From Acidimicrobiales bacterium (GTDB lineage: Bacteria > Actinomycetota > Acidimicrobiia > Acidimicrobiales > Iamiaceae), in contig JAUJNP010000006.1 in NCBI GenBank assembly GCA_030448105.1, positions 11,853-75,852 of the forward strand: a stretch of 64,000 nt of DNA. Direction: 5' to 3'. The notes beneath the pieces were generated by a model. That model saw only the letters and a list, made by a program, of their open reading frames with translations. It searched no databases and was not told the origin of the DNA. Both the position numbers and the translations under genes were made by a program. Shown here one piece after another: positions 15,622-23,060 of this stretch; position 1 is the first letter of the stretch, and the number at the start of each line of letters is the position of its first letter.

Positions 15622-16455
15622 ATGAAGCGGATCCTCCCCGTCGAGGAGTTGGCCCGGGACGAGCGGTTCCAGCGCGTCCAGGTCGAGCAGGCGATCTTCG
15701 ACCCCCGCAACCTGGCGGTCCGCCGACAGAAGCGCCGCAACGCCTTCGATCCCGGCACCTACGAGGCGCCCGACGCCGCCCGCCAGCTCATGCACGGCAT
15801 CTTCGTGGGTGAGATCCAGGCCCTCGAAGGGGCGGGTCGCACCTGCTGGGACTTCGACACCGGCCCGGGTCGGGACGAAGCTCCCTTCGAGCTCAAGCTC
15901 GACATGGCCCGCCAGTGCTGGGACGAGGCCCGCCACGTGGAGATCTCGTGCAAGCTGAGCGAGCACATGGGCTCGGCCATCGGCGAGTTCGCCGAGCAGA
16001 CCATGCTCTACGAGGCGGCGTGCAACGCCGACCCGGTGCTGCGCCTCACCGGGGTCAACCGCGCCCTCGAGGGCCTGGCCATCGACGTCTTCAACACCAT
16101 GCGCAACTTCGGCGAGGCCACCGCCGATCCGGTCCTCTACTTCTGCGAGGACTGGATGCTGGCCGACGAGGTCACGCACGTGAAGATGGGCTCGGACTGG
16201 CTGCGCCGGCTCACCGCCAAGGACCCCGAGCGCCAGAAGGCGGCCCTCGACTTCCAGAAGACGGTCGACAAGCTGTTCAGCTTCGGCGGCTTCCGCGGCG
16301 AGGAGGACGACAGTCCCGTGCACCTCGCCCGGCGGTTCCGCTCCCTCGCCGGCTTCAGCGACGACGAGATCACCGAGCTGGTCGACATCGCCGCCGAGGC
16401 GTACCAGGAGGCCCAGGCCCGTTCGGCCGCGGCCACACCCGCGCCCACGGGCTGA
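15622..16455 (+). CDS. ferritin-like (DUF455-type) putative di-iron protein
   Basis: 277 aa, nearly all helical. Carboxylate/His motifs spaced as in ferritin-like four-helix bundles are seen: EIQALEGAGRTCWDF, CWDEARHVEISCK, NRALEGLAIDVFNTM and ADEVTHVKMGSDW, giving two E-x6-Y/E...ExxH type pairs. The family (DUF455-like) is uncharacterised; di-iron oxygenase or oxidase chemistry is inferred. A Pro/Ala tail ends the protein. Its proximity to a haem-degrading enzyme may be meaningful for iron handling. The stop overlaps the next gene's presumed CTG start. Confidence 0.7.
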   Translation: MKRILPVEELARDERFQRVQVEQAIFDPRNLAVRRQKRRNAFDPGTYEAPDAARQLMHGIFVGEIQALEGAGRTCWDFDTGPGRDEAPFELKLDMARQCWDEARHVEISCKLSEHMGSAIGEFAEQTMLYEAACNADPVLRLTGVNRALEGLAIDVFNTMRNFGEATADPVLYFCEDWMLADEVTHVKMGSDWLRRLTAKDPERQKAALDFQKTVDKLFSFGGFRGEEDDSPVHLARRFRSLAGFSDDEITELVDIAAEAYQEAQARSAAATPAPTG

Positions 16456-16835
16456 GGCTGGTCGCGCTGGCGCTGCGGGACCTCCACGCCGGGTGGGCGT
16501 GGTTCGTGATCATCGGGAACGGGTTGGCCGGGGTGTGGGCGCTGGCCGCCCACTGGGTGGAGTCGCTGCGCAGCCGCGCGCTGTGGTGGTTCACGGTGGT
16601 GGCCGAGGTGGCGATCTTCGTGCAGGTCGCCTTGGGTGTGGCCATGGTGAGCAAGGACAAGATCGACCCGCCACAGTTCCACATGTTCTACGGGTTCGTC
16701 GCCCTCATCGCCGTGGCGTTGATCTACGCCTACCGCTCGCAGATGCTGGCCCGCCGCTACCTGCTCTACGGCTTCGGCGGCCTGTTCCTCATGGGCCTCG
16801 GCATACGAGCCATGCTCGTCGGGTCAGGCCGCTGA
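16452..16835 (+). CDS. four-helix hypothetical membrane protein, probable CTG start
   Basis: 127 aa if started at the CTG at 16452, which overlaps the preceding TGA as CTGA, just like the ATGA/GTGA joints elsewhere. The frame has no ATG, GTG or TTG near its 5' end; the first is GTG at 16506, which would remove the LHAGWAWFV segment that begins the first membrane helix. Four transmembrane segments are predicted (about 12-32, 42-64, 74-91 and 100-120). I do not recognise the family. Coupling to the ferritin-like gene suggests a joint function. Confidence 0.65.
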   Translation: MRLVALALRDLHAGWAWFVIIGNGLAGVWALAAHWVESLRSRALWWFTVVAEVAIFVQVALGVAMVSKDKIDPPQFHMFYGFVALIAVALIYAYRSQMLARRYLLYGFGGLFLMGLGIRAMLVGSGR

Positions 16836-16862
16836 CTCACCGAAGCGGAGGAGGAGCCAGTG

Positions 16863-17099
16863 TTAGAGGTGCACCACGGGGCAGGTGAGGGTGCGGGTGA
16901 TGCCGTCGATCATCTGGACCCGGCTCACCACCATCTTGCCGAGCTCGTCGACCGTCTCGGCCTCGCTCCGGGCGATGACGTCGTAGGGACCGGTTACGTC
17001 CTCGGCCGACACCACGCCGGTGATGTCGGCCACTTGGGAAGCCACCTGCGCCGCCTTGCCCACCTCGGTCTGGATCAGGATGTACGCGCTGACGGCCAC
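16863..17099 (-). CDS. stand-alone Lrp/AsnC ligand-binding (RAM) domain protein
   Basis: 78 aa comprising only the RAM (alpha-beta sandwich) domain: AYILIQTEVGKAAQVASQVADI, GPYDVIARSEAETVDELGK and IDGITRTLTC. The DNA-binding helix-turn-helix of Lrp/AsnC is absent, as in the single-domain SraM-like proteins that bind amino acids and oligomerise. The GTG at 17099 is chosen because GAGGAGG sits 7 bases upstream and the preceding residues are unconserved. A TACCAT -10 box is at 17134-17139 (minus). Confidence 0.85.
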   Translation of the reverse strand: MAVSAYILIQTEVGKAAQVASQVADITGVVSAEDVTGPYDVIARSEAETVDELGKMVVSRVQMIDGITRTLTCPVVHL

Positions 17100-17139
17100 G
17101 GTGAGCCTCCTCGACGGGCGGAGCGACGGCCGCATGGTA

Positions 17140-17155
17140 GCGGGGGTCGCCCCGC
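17140..17155 (-). terminator. hairpin between hsp20 and the RAM-domain gene
   Basis: GCGGGG (17140-17145) pairs with CCCCGC (17150-17155) around a four-base loop, 16 bases after the hsp20 stop and just before the next gene's -10 box. No T-tract. Weak but well placed. Confidence 0.4.
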
Positions 17156-17170
17156 CCAGGAGGCCTCCGG

Positions 17171-17635
17171 TCAGCTCTGCTCGGAGCCGTTGGAGGTCTT
17201 CACGGTGCCGGTCTCGATGGCCTCGGACCGGCCGCTGCCGCCGCTCACCGACACCTTGCGGGGCTTGGCCGCCGCGGCCACCGGGATGCGTACGGTGAGC
17301 ACGCCACGGTCGTAGCCGGCCTCGACGCCGGCGCCGTCGAGGGTGTCACCGAGCAGGAGCTGGCGGGTGATGGAGCCGTGGCGCCGTTCCGAGGCGAGGA
17401 TCTCGTCGCCCTCAGCGGTCTCGGGGTGGCGCTCGGCCCGCACGCTGAGCACGTTGCGCTCCACCGTGAGATCGATCGAGTCGGGATCCACACCCGGCAG
17501 GTCGAAGCTGACGACGACGCGGTCACCCCGGCGCACGGCGTCCATGGGCATCACCGACTCGGCGCCTGGCCGGGCCCAGGTGGGCGGTTCGGTGAGCCGG
17601 TCGAGGTCACGGAAGGGATCGAAACGGAGCAGCAT
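17171..17635 (-). CDS. Hsp20/alpha-crystallin small heat-shock protein
   Basis: 154 aa ATP-independent chaperone that holds unfolding proteins. The alpha-crystallin domain spans roughly residues 27-128: VMPMDAVRRGDRVVVSFDLPGVDPDSIDL, then LSVRAERH and the C-terminal GVLTVRIPVA, which holds the A-x-x-x-G-V-L signature. A short N-terminal arm (RFDPFRDLDRL) and a Ser-rich tail flank it. The ATG at 17635 follows AGGAGG. A HAIR-like HspR operator and TATGAT box lie upstream, so it should be heat-shock controlled. Confidence 0.93.
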   Translation of the reverse strand: MLLRFDPFRDLDRLTEPPTWARPGAESVMPMDAVRRGDRVVVSFDLPGVDPDSIDLTVERNVLSVRAERHPETAEGDEILASERRHGSITRQLLLGDTLDGAGVEAGYDRGVLTVRIPVAAAAKPRKVSVSGGSGRSEAIETGTVKTSNGSEQS

Positions 17636-17673
17636 CTCGGCCTCCTGTCTCGGTGACGGGGACTTGTGCGCAC

Positions 17674-17707
17674 ATCATAGAGCAAAGTTGAGCGCAATGC
17701 ACTCACA
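17674..17707 (-). promoter_or_regulatory. hsp20 promoter with HAIR-like HspR operator
   Basis: GTTGAGC-N7-ACTCACA (17687-17707) matches the HspR consensus CTTGAGT-N7-ACTCAAG at five of seven positions in each arm and has the exact seven-base spacer. TATGAT (minus, 17679-17674) is the likely -10 box, leaving a short leader with AGGAGG before the hsp20 ATG. Confidence 0.65.
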
Positions 17708-17724
17708 TCTTGGTCCGGGCTGAG

Positions 17725-19521
17725 TCAGCCGGCCAGGCGCTTCTCGAGCTCGCGCAGCTCGTCGCGGAGCTCTGAGGGCAGGCGTTCACCGATGGCGGTG
17801 AAGTGCTCCTCGATGAGGCCCACCTCCGCCCGCCAGCCGTCGACGTCGACGGTGAGCAGCTTCTCCAGGGTGCCGGGGGCGAGGTCGAGGCCGGTGGTGG
17901 TGAGGGCGTCGGGCGTGGGGAGCCGGCCGATGGGGGTGTCGACCGCCTCGACCTCGCCGTCGACCCGTTCGAGCACCCACTTCAGCACCCGGCTGTTCTC
18001 GCCGAAGCCGGGCCAGAGGAACGAGCCGTCGGTGTCCTTGCGGAACCAGTTCACCCAGAACAGCCGGGGTAGGAGGTCGGGCGTGCTGGCCTGGCCGATC
18101 TCGAGCCAGTGGGCGAAGTAGTCGCCGGCGTTGTAGCCGAGGAAGGGCAGCATGGCGAAGGGGTCGAAGCGGACCTCGCCCACGGTGCCGGCGGCGGCAG
18201 CCGTCTTCTCCGAGGACATCACCGAGCCGAGGAACACGCCGTGCTGCCAGTCGAAGGACTCGGTGACGAGCGGCACGTTGCTGGCCCGCCGGCCCCCGAA
18301 GAGGATGGCCGAGATCGGCACCCCCGCCGGGTCCTGCCACTCGGGCGCCATCGACGGGCACTGGCTGGCGGGGGCGGTGAACCGCGAGTTGGGGTGGGCG
18401 GCCGGTCGACCGCTGTCGGGCGTCCAGTCCTGGCCCTTCCAGTCCACCAGGTGGGCCGGGGGCTGCTCGGTTAGGCCCTCCCACCACACGTCGCCGTCGT
18501 CGGTGCGGGCCACGTTGGTGAAGATGCAGTTGGCGTGGAGGGTGCGGATGGCGTTGAGGTTGGTCTGCTCGGACGTGCCCGGTGCCACCCCGAAGAAGCC
18601 GAACTCGGGGTTGATGGCGTAGAGGCGGCCGTCGTCACCGAACTTCATCCAGGCGATGTCGTCGCCGACGGTCTCCACCTTCCAGCCCGGGAGGGTGGGG
18701 ACGAGCATCGCCATGTTGGTCTTGCCGCACGCCGACGGGAAGGCGGCGGCCACGTAGCGCTTCTCGCCGCCGGGGGGCGTGACGACCAGCACGAGCATGT
18801 GCTCGGCCAGCCAGCCGTCGTCGCGGGCCATGGTGGAGGCGATGCGCAGGGCGAAGCACTTCTTGCCGAGCAGGGCGTTGCCGCCGTAGCCCGAGCCGTA
18901 GGACCAGATCTCGCGGGTCTCGGGGAAGTGGACGATGTACTTGTTCTCGGCGTCGCAGGGCCAGGGCACGTCGTCCTCGCCGTCGGCCAACGGGTGACCG
19001 ACCGAGTGCACGCACGGCACGAACTCGCCGTCGTCGCCGAGCACGTCGAGGGCGCCCTGGCCCATGCGGGTCATGATGGCCATGTTGACGGCGACGTAGG
19101 CGGAGTCGCTGAGCTCGACGCCGATGTGGGCGATGGGGGAGCCGAGCGGACCCATGCTGAAGGGGATGACGTAGAGGGTGCGGCCCTTCATGGCTCCCCG
19201 GAAGAGCCCGAGGAGCTCGGACTTCATGGCCTCCGGCTCCCGCCAGTTGTTGGTGGGGCCGGCGTCGATCTCCCGCTCGCTGCAGATGAAGGTGCGGTCC
19301 TCGACCCGGGCCACATCCGCGGGGTCCGAGAGGGCGAGGTAGCTGTTGGGCCGCAGTTCCTCGTTGAGGCGTTCGAACGTGCCCCCCTCGACCAGCTCGG
19401 CGCAGAGTCGGTCGTACTCCTCCTGTGAGCCGTCGCACCAGTGCACGGAGTCGGGCTCGAGGATGGCGGCCCACTCGTCCACCCAGGCCTTGAGGGCTGC
19501 GTTGCCGGTCGTCGCGGTCAT
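17725..19521 (-). CDS. pckG: phosphoenolpyruvate carboxykinase (GTP)
   Basis: 598 aa, full length for the GTP-dependent class, converting oxaloacetate + GTP to PEP + GDP + CO2 in gluconeogenesis. The kinase loop [10 protein letters not shown] is at 261-270, preceded by the substrate/metal region [30 protein letters not shown]. Further class markers are [17 protein letters not shown] and WFRKDTDG. The ATG at 19521 overlaps the stop of the cold-shock-like gene (ATGA), so the two are translationally coupled. It ends 18 bases before the HAIR operator region of hsp20. Confidence 0.96.
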   Translation of the reverse strand: MTATTGNAALKAWVDEWAAILEPDSVHWCDGSQEEYDRLCAELVEGGTFERLNEELRPNSYLALSDPADVARVEDRTFICSEREIDAGPTNNWREPEAMKSELLGLFRGAMKGRTLYVIPFSMGPLGSPIAHIGVELSDSAYVAVNMAIMTRMGQGALDVLGDDGEFVPCVHSVGHPLADGEDDVPWPCDAENKYIVHFPETREIWSYGSGYGGNALLGKKCFALRIASTMARDDGWLAEHMLVLVVTPPGGEKRYVAAAFPSACGKTNMAMLVPTLPGWKVETVGDDIAWMKFGDDGRLYAINPEFGFFGVAPGTSEQTNLNAIRTLHANCIFTNVARTDDGDVWWEGLTEQPPAHLVDWKGQDWTPDSGRPAAHPNSRFTAPASQCPSMAPEWQDPAGVPISAILFGGRRASNVPLVTESFDWQHGVFLGSVMSSEKTAAAAGTVGEVRFDPFAMLPFLGYNAGDYFAHWLEIGQASTPDLLPRLFWVNWFRKDTDGSFLWPGFGENSRVLKWVLERVDGEVEAVDTPIGRLPTPDALTTTGLDLAPGTLEKLLTVDVDGWRAEVGLIEEHFTAIGERLPSELRDELRELEKRLAG

Positions 19522-19760
19522 GGTGTGTGAGGGTCCTCCTCGAAGCCGGGGGTGCCCATGTCGACCTCGGAGCCGAGGCGCAGGCGGGTGGCCTGCCCCG
19601 AAGCGTTGAGGTCGAAGATCACCCGCTGGCCCTGGCGCAACATGCGGAAGACCGAGCCCGCGAGCGCGTCACCGGCGAGGTCGTACTCCGACCGATCGGT
19701 GTCGCTCAGGACGACGCCATCGGCGGTGCCGGGGTCGTAGGACTTGATAACGCCTTGCAC
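19518..19760 (-). CDS. cold-shock-like (S1/OB-fold) small protein
   Basis: 80 aa. The pattern [20 protein letters not shown]...[28 protein letters not shown] is that of a cold-shock domain, but the aromatic RNP1/RNP2 residues are largely missing (no KGYGFI), so nucleic-acid binding is uncertain. The GTG at 19760 follows AAGGAGCC. A TAGGGT -10 box (19804-19809, minus) leaves a leader of about 40 bases. It is the first gene of an operon with pckG, a pairing that could tie gluconeogenesis to RNA-level control. Confidence 0.72.
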   Translation of the reverse strand: MQGVIKSYDPGTADGVVLSDTDRSEYDLAGDALAGSVFRMLRQGQRVIFDLNASGQATRLRLGSEVDMGTPGFEEDPHTP

Positions 19761-19814
19761 CGGGCAGTGGCTCCTTGTATTGGCCCGCGTTTGGTGGGAT
19801 GCCACCCTAGGGGG

Positions 19815-20009
19815 TCAGTGCGCCACCTTGTCGATCTTGCCGGCCTTCAGGCAGGACGTGCAGACGTCGACCCGCTTGGGAGCGCCGTTGACCAGGGCCC
19901 GCACCCGCTGGATGTTCGGGTTCCACCGCCGCTTGGTGCGCCGGTGCGAGTGGCTGATGCTGTGACCGAACGACGGGCGCTTGCCGCACACCGTGCACAC
20001 CGCTGCCAT
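19815..20009 (-). CDS. rpmB: 50S ribosomal protein L28
   Basis: 64 aa L28 of the zinc-binding (C+) type: CTVCGKRP near the start and CTSCLKAGK near the end supply four Cys ligands, with the core FGHSISHSHRRTKRRWNPN. The ATG at 20009 follows a GAGG ribosome-binding site. A TAGGAT -10 box lies at 20053-20058 (minus), giving a leader of about 40 bases. It is divergent from the fakA-like gene, the usual order in actinobacteria, but the pair is separated here by an inserted segment. Confidence 0.95.
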   Translation of the reverse strand: MAAVCTVCGKRPSFGHSISHSHRRTKRRWNPNIQRVRALVNGAPKRVDVCTSCLKAGKIDKVAH

Positions 20010-20066
20010 GAGAACCTCGAAATCGTCGGGAGCCGGCCTGGGCCGGCGCACGATCCTACCCGCCGC

Positions 20067-20133
20067 CCCCCGGCGTCCTCCAAGGCGGACCTCCGTGCGG
20101 GTCGCCTCATCGCGCGGCGAGTCGTGACCCGTC
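20067..20133. repeat. 67-bp direct repeat, copy 1
   Basis: Matches 21200-21267 at close to 90%, allowing three single-base gaps; both read CCCCGGCGTCCTCCAAG at the left end and GCGGCGAGTCGTGAC near the right. The two copies flank the VapBC remnant and the VOC gene. Copy 1 lies just upstream of the rpmB -10 box. Confidence 0.75.
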
Positions 20134-20187
20134 GCCCTCGCTGGCCCTCCGATAGGGCGATCGATCGGGGTCCTACACTGGACTGCG

Positions 20188-20350
20188 ATGTCCCAGCGTT
20201 GAGCAGCCCGAGGATCCGGCGGTGCGGGTCTGTCCGCCAGCCGAGGCGCTCGAGCAGGCGCGTCCGATGCCCTCTCGGGATCGATTCGTGGTCGAAGACA
20301 TCACCGGCGAGGAGTGGAAGGCATTCCAAGAGGCGCTGGCTGAAGCATGA
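20188..20350 (+). pseudogene. VapB-type antitoxin remnant
   Basis: The C-terminal half reads MPSRDRFVVEDITGEEWKAF...ALAEA and ends in TGA at 20348-20350, overlapping the toxin ATG (ATGA) as in VapBC operons. The open frame can start only at GTG 20222. The natural-looking ATG at 20188 (MSQ...) is cut off by one extra base near 20197, after which VEQPEDPAVRVCPPAEALEQ continues in the right frame. It may be a frameshifted full antitoxin or a short GTG-started version. Confidence 0.6.
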
Positions 20351-20681
20351 CTGACGCCCCGGGAACGGGCGTCGTTGTGGACACCATGGTCGTCAGCTGG
20401 ATGCTCGATGACCGCCCGAACCCGCTCGCCGAACGCTACCGAGAAATGATCGGCTCGCAGCCCGTCATTCTGTCGTCCGCCCGACGACGACATGATCACG
20501 GCGTGCGCCGAACTACGCCTCCGATGCAGCAGGTGGGCCACGCCCTTGGCAACAAGTTGCACGACGGCGACCGCGGATCGCCGCGAGCGCCATTCGGCTC
20601 GACGTCACGCTCGTCTCCCAAGACCGCCTCTTCAACGACGCGCCAGGTTTACGAGTCATCACCGCAGCCGACGCGCCGTAG
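20347..20681 (+). pseudogene. VapC-type PIN-domain toxin, degraded
   Basis: The first 35 codons encode a PIN-domain start (VVVDTMVVSWMLDDRPNPLAERYR), with the first catalytic Asp. After VILS the usual middle section is missing. The sequence then resumes as PDDDMITACAELRLRCS in another frame, shifts by one base to VGHALGNKLHDGDR, and again to IAASAIRLDVTLVSQDRLF...VITAADAP, ending at TAG 20679-20681. An internal deletion plus two single-base losses means no functional RNase toxin can be made from the sequence as given. Confidence 0.75.
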
Positions 20682-20793
20682 TTCTCCGACCTGGACGTTC
20701 TGCCGCAGGTTGGCACCCCCGTGGCGTCGATCCGGTAGCCAGATCCACCGAATCCGATGGTGGCGACATCCCCACGATGCGAGGATTCGGCAG

Positions 20794-21171
20794 GTGGGGA
20801 CGCTGCGCGAGATCGTGTTCGACTGCGCCCAGCCGGCGCGGCTGGCGAGGTTCTGGGCGGATCTCCTCGACGGCTACGAGGTTCGACCGTACGACGACGC
20901 TGAGATCGCGCGGCTGGCGGAGCGAGGGCTCACACCTGAGACGGACACGAACGTGATGGTCGACGGGCCCGACCTCAACTTCTGCTTCCAGAAGACGGAC
21001 ACGCCACCCGTTCGAAAGAACAAGCTCCATGTTGACGTCGTCGCCGCGAACCGCGCCCACCTCGTGAAGCGGTTGTGCGACGAGGGCGCCTCCGTGGTTC
21101 AGGAGTGCGACGACAGCACTTGGATGCGGGATCCCGAGGACAACGACTTCTGCGTCACGGATCCTCGGTAG
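20794..21171 (+). CDS. VOC-superfamily (glyoxalase-like) protein
   Basis: 125 aa with the beta-alpha-beta-beta-beta pattern of glyoxalase-like domains: REIVFDCAQPARLARFWADLLDGYEV at the start, LNFCFQKTDTPPVRKNKLHVDVVA in the centre and WMRDPEDNDFCVT at the end (the typical DPEGNEFCV motif). No enzymatic role can be assigned. The GTG at 20794 is the first usable start. It lies inside the segment bounded by the 67-bp repeats, so it probably arrived with the VapBC remnant. Confidence 0.75.
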   Translation: MGTLREIVFDCAQPARLARFWADLLDGYEVRPYDDAEIARLAERGLTPETDTNVMVDGPDLNFCFQKTDTPPVRKNKLHVDVVAANRAHLVKRLCDEGASVVQECDDSTWMRDPEDNDFCVTDPR

Positions 21172-21199
21172 CTCGCTGGCGACCCGCTGGTCACCGATA

Positions 21200-21267
21200 C
21201 CCCCGGCGTCCTCCAAGGGCGGACCTCGTGCGGGGTCGCCTCATTCTGCGGCGAGTCGTGACGGGTC
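21200..21267. repeat. 67-bp direct repeat, copy 2
   Basis: Second copy of the repeat at 20067-20133, in the same orientation, located just after the VOC gene and upstream of the fakA-like gene. Confidence 0.75.
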
Positions 21268-21297
21268 GGCGAGCTGACCGACGCTTAGCGTTCGTTG

Positions 21298-21342
21298 ATG
21301 GCCCACCGTCTTCGTCGGCAGGGACGGCTGACGAACTCGTAG
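21298..21342 (+). other. possible 14-codon leaderless leader ORF before the fakA-like gene
   Basis: TAGCGT (21286-21291) ends exactly six bases before ATG 21298, which opens MAHRLRRQGRLTNS and a TAG. The box sits in the imperfect palindrome ACGCT-T-AGCGT (21281-21291). It could be a leader peptide or coincidence. Confidence 0.25.
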
Positions 21343-21376
21343 CTGCGAGCCTCCACGCTCTCGGGCCGGGCGTCGG

Positions 21377-21382
21377 TACGAT
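21377..21382 (+). promoter_or_regulatory. -10 box (TACGAT) for the fakA-like gene
   Basis: TACGAT ends eight bases before the ATG at 21391, predicting a leader of about two bases; no Shine-Dalgarno sequence. Confidence 0.5.
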
Positions 21383-21390
21383 CCCCGCCC

Positions 21391-23055
21391 ATGCCCCTCC
21401 TCGAGCGCCTGGGCGCCGACGACCTGCGCCGGGTCGTGGCTGCCTTCCGGGACGCGCTCCGGGCCCACCAGGCGGTCATCAACCGGCTGAACGTCTACCC
21501 CGTCCCCGACGGCGACACGGGCACCAACATGGCCCTGACCCTGGAGTCGGTGGTGGCCGAGCTCGACGGCACCGGGCCCGACGCCGACCTGGCCGCCACC
21601 TGCAAGGCCATCAGCCACGGGTCGCTCATGGGGGCGAGGGGCAACTCGGGCGTGATCCTCTCCCAGATCCTCCGGGGCGCCACCACCGTGATCGAAGGCG
21701 CCGGTGGGCTGGAGGGCGCCTCCCTCGCCGCCGCCCTGGCCGCCGGCTCCGAGGCCGCCTACGGCGCGGTCATGAAGCCGGTGGAGGGCACCATCCTCAC
21801 CGTCGTGCGGGCCGCAGCCGACGCCGCCGGCGCGCAGGCCGATCGCGACGGCGCCTCCCTGGTGGCGGTGGCCGGAGCCGCCTCGGCCGCCGGCAGGAGC
21901 GCCCTCGACCGCACGCCGGAGCTGCTACCGGTCCTTGCCGAGGCGGGCGTGGTCGACGCCGGCGGCGCCGGGTTCCTCCTCTTCCTCGACGCCGTCCTCC
22001 ACGTTGCCGACGGCCGACCGCTGCCCGAGCCGGTGGACGCGGGAGAGATCGAGGTCGACCTCGAGGCCGCCCGGAGCGCATCCGACCCCGGCGAGGACAG
22101 CGATGTCGGCGACCTGCGCTACGAGGTCATGTACCTGTTGGAGGCGCCCGACCAGGCCATCCCCGCGTTCAAGCACGTCTGGGCCGGGATCGGCGACTCC
22201 ATCGTGGTGGTCGGGGGCGAGGGCCTCTGGAACTGCCACATCCACACCGACGACATCGGCGCGTCGATCGAGGCCGCCCTCGACTGCGGGCGGCCCCGAT
22301 CGATCCGGGTCACCGACCTGATGGAGCAGGTGGAGGAGGAGCGCTGGGTGCGGGAGGGGGCGGGCGCCGAACCGGAGGCGGACGCGCCGGCCGAGCCGGT
22401 GACCACCGCGGTGGTGGCGGTAGCCACCGGGGAGGGGATCCGCCGGATCTTCGGCTCGCTCGGCGTCCAGCGCATCGTGGCCGGCGGCCAGTCCATGAAC
22501 CCGTCCACCGCGCAGCTCGTCGAGGCGGTGGAGGCCACCAGCGCGGACGACGTCATCGTCCTGCCCAACAACAAGAACATCGTGGCGGTGGCCGAGCAGG
22601 TCGACGCCCAGACGGCCAAGACGGTACGGGTGGTGCCCACCCGCAGCATCGCCGAGGGCTTCGCCGCGCTGATGACCTATGACCCCGAGGCGAGCGGCGA
22701 GGTGAACGCGGCGGAGATGGGCGAGGCCGCCGAGCAGGTGGCGGCGGGCGAGGTCACCCGGGCGGTGCGGCCCTCGGCGTGCGAGGTGGGCCCCATCGCC
22801 GAGGGCGACTGGCTGGGCATCAGCCGCGACGGCATCCGGGCGGTGGAGAAGGAGCTGTGGGCGGCCACCGCCGGCCTGCTCGCTCACCTGCTCACCGACG
22901 ACCACGAGATCGTCACCCTCATCGAGGGCGAGGGCGCCCACGCCGGCGAGACCCGGCGCATCACCGAGTGGCTGGCCGAGCACCACCCCGGGGTCAGCTG
23001 CGAGGTCCACCACGGCGGCCAACCCCTCTACCCCTACTTCGTGGGCATCGAGTAG
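21391..23055 (+). CDS. DAK2/FakA-like kinase-domain protein
   Basis: 554 aa with an N-terminal DhaL (DAK2) ATP-binding domain, residues about 10-200: NRLNVYPVPDGDTGTNMALT carries the two Mg-binding Asp residues, and SLMGARGNSGVILSQILRG the phosphate loop. The remaining 350 residues match the FakA middle and C-terminal domains (ILPNNKNIVAVAEQ, VPTRSIAEGFAALMTYDP). In Firmicutes FakA phosphorylates fatty acids bound to FakB; the actinobacterial orthologue next to recG is less studied. No FakB (DegV) gene is in the window. recG starts 5 bases after the stop. Confidence 0.88.
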   Translation: MPLLERLGADDLRRVVAAFRDALRAHQAVINRLNVYPVPDGDTGTNMALTLESVVAELDGTGPDADLAATCKAISHGSLMGARGNSGVILSQILRGATTVIEGAGGLEGASLAAALAAGSEAAYGAVMKPVEGTILTVVRAAADAAGAQADRDGASLVAVAGAASAAGRSALDRTPELLPVLAEAGVVDAGGAGFLLFLDAVLHVADGRPLPEPVDAGEIEVDLEAARSASDPGEDSDVGDLRYEVMYLLEAPDQAIPAFKHVWAGIGDSIVVVGGEGLWNCHIHTDDIGASIEAALDCGRPRSIRVTDLMEQVEEERWVREGAGAEPEADAPAEPVTTAVVAVATGEGIRRIFGSLGVQRIVAGGQSMNPSTAQLVEAVEATSADDVIVLPNNKNIVAVAEQVDAQTAKTVRVVPTRSIAEGFAALMTYDPEASGEVNAAEMGEAAEQVAAGEVTRAVRPSACEVGPIAEGDWLGISRDGIRAVEKELWAATAGLLAHLLTDDHEIVTLIEGEGAHAGETRRITEWLAEHHPGVSCEVHHGGQPLYPYFVGIE

Positions 23056-23060
23056 CGGGC

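Noticed and set aside
20010-21400. tRNA gene as an integration site for the VapBC/VOC insertion
   Set aside because: No cloverleaf or tRNA 3' end could be found in either 67-bp repeat.
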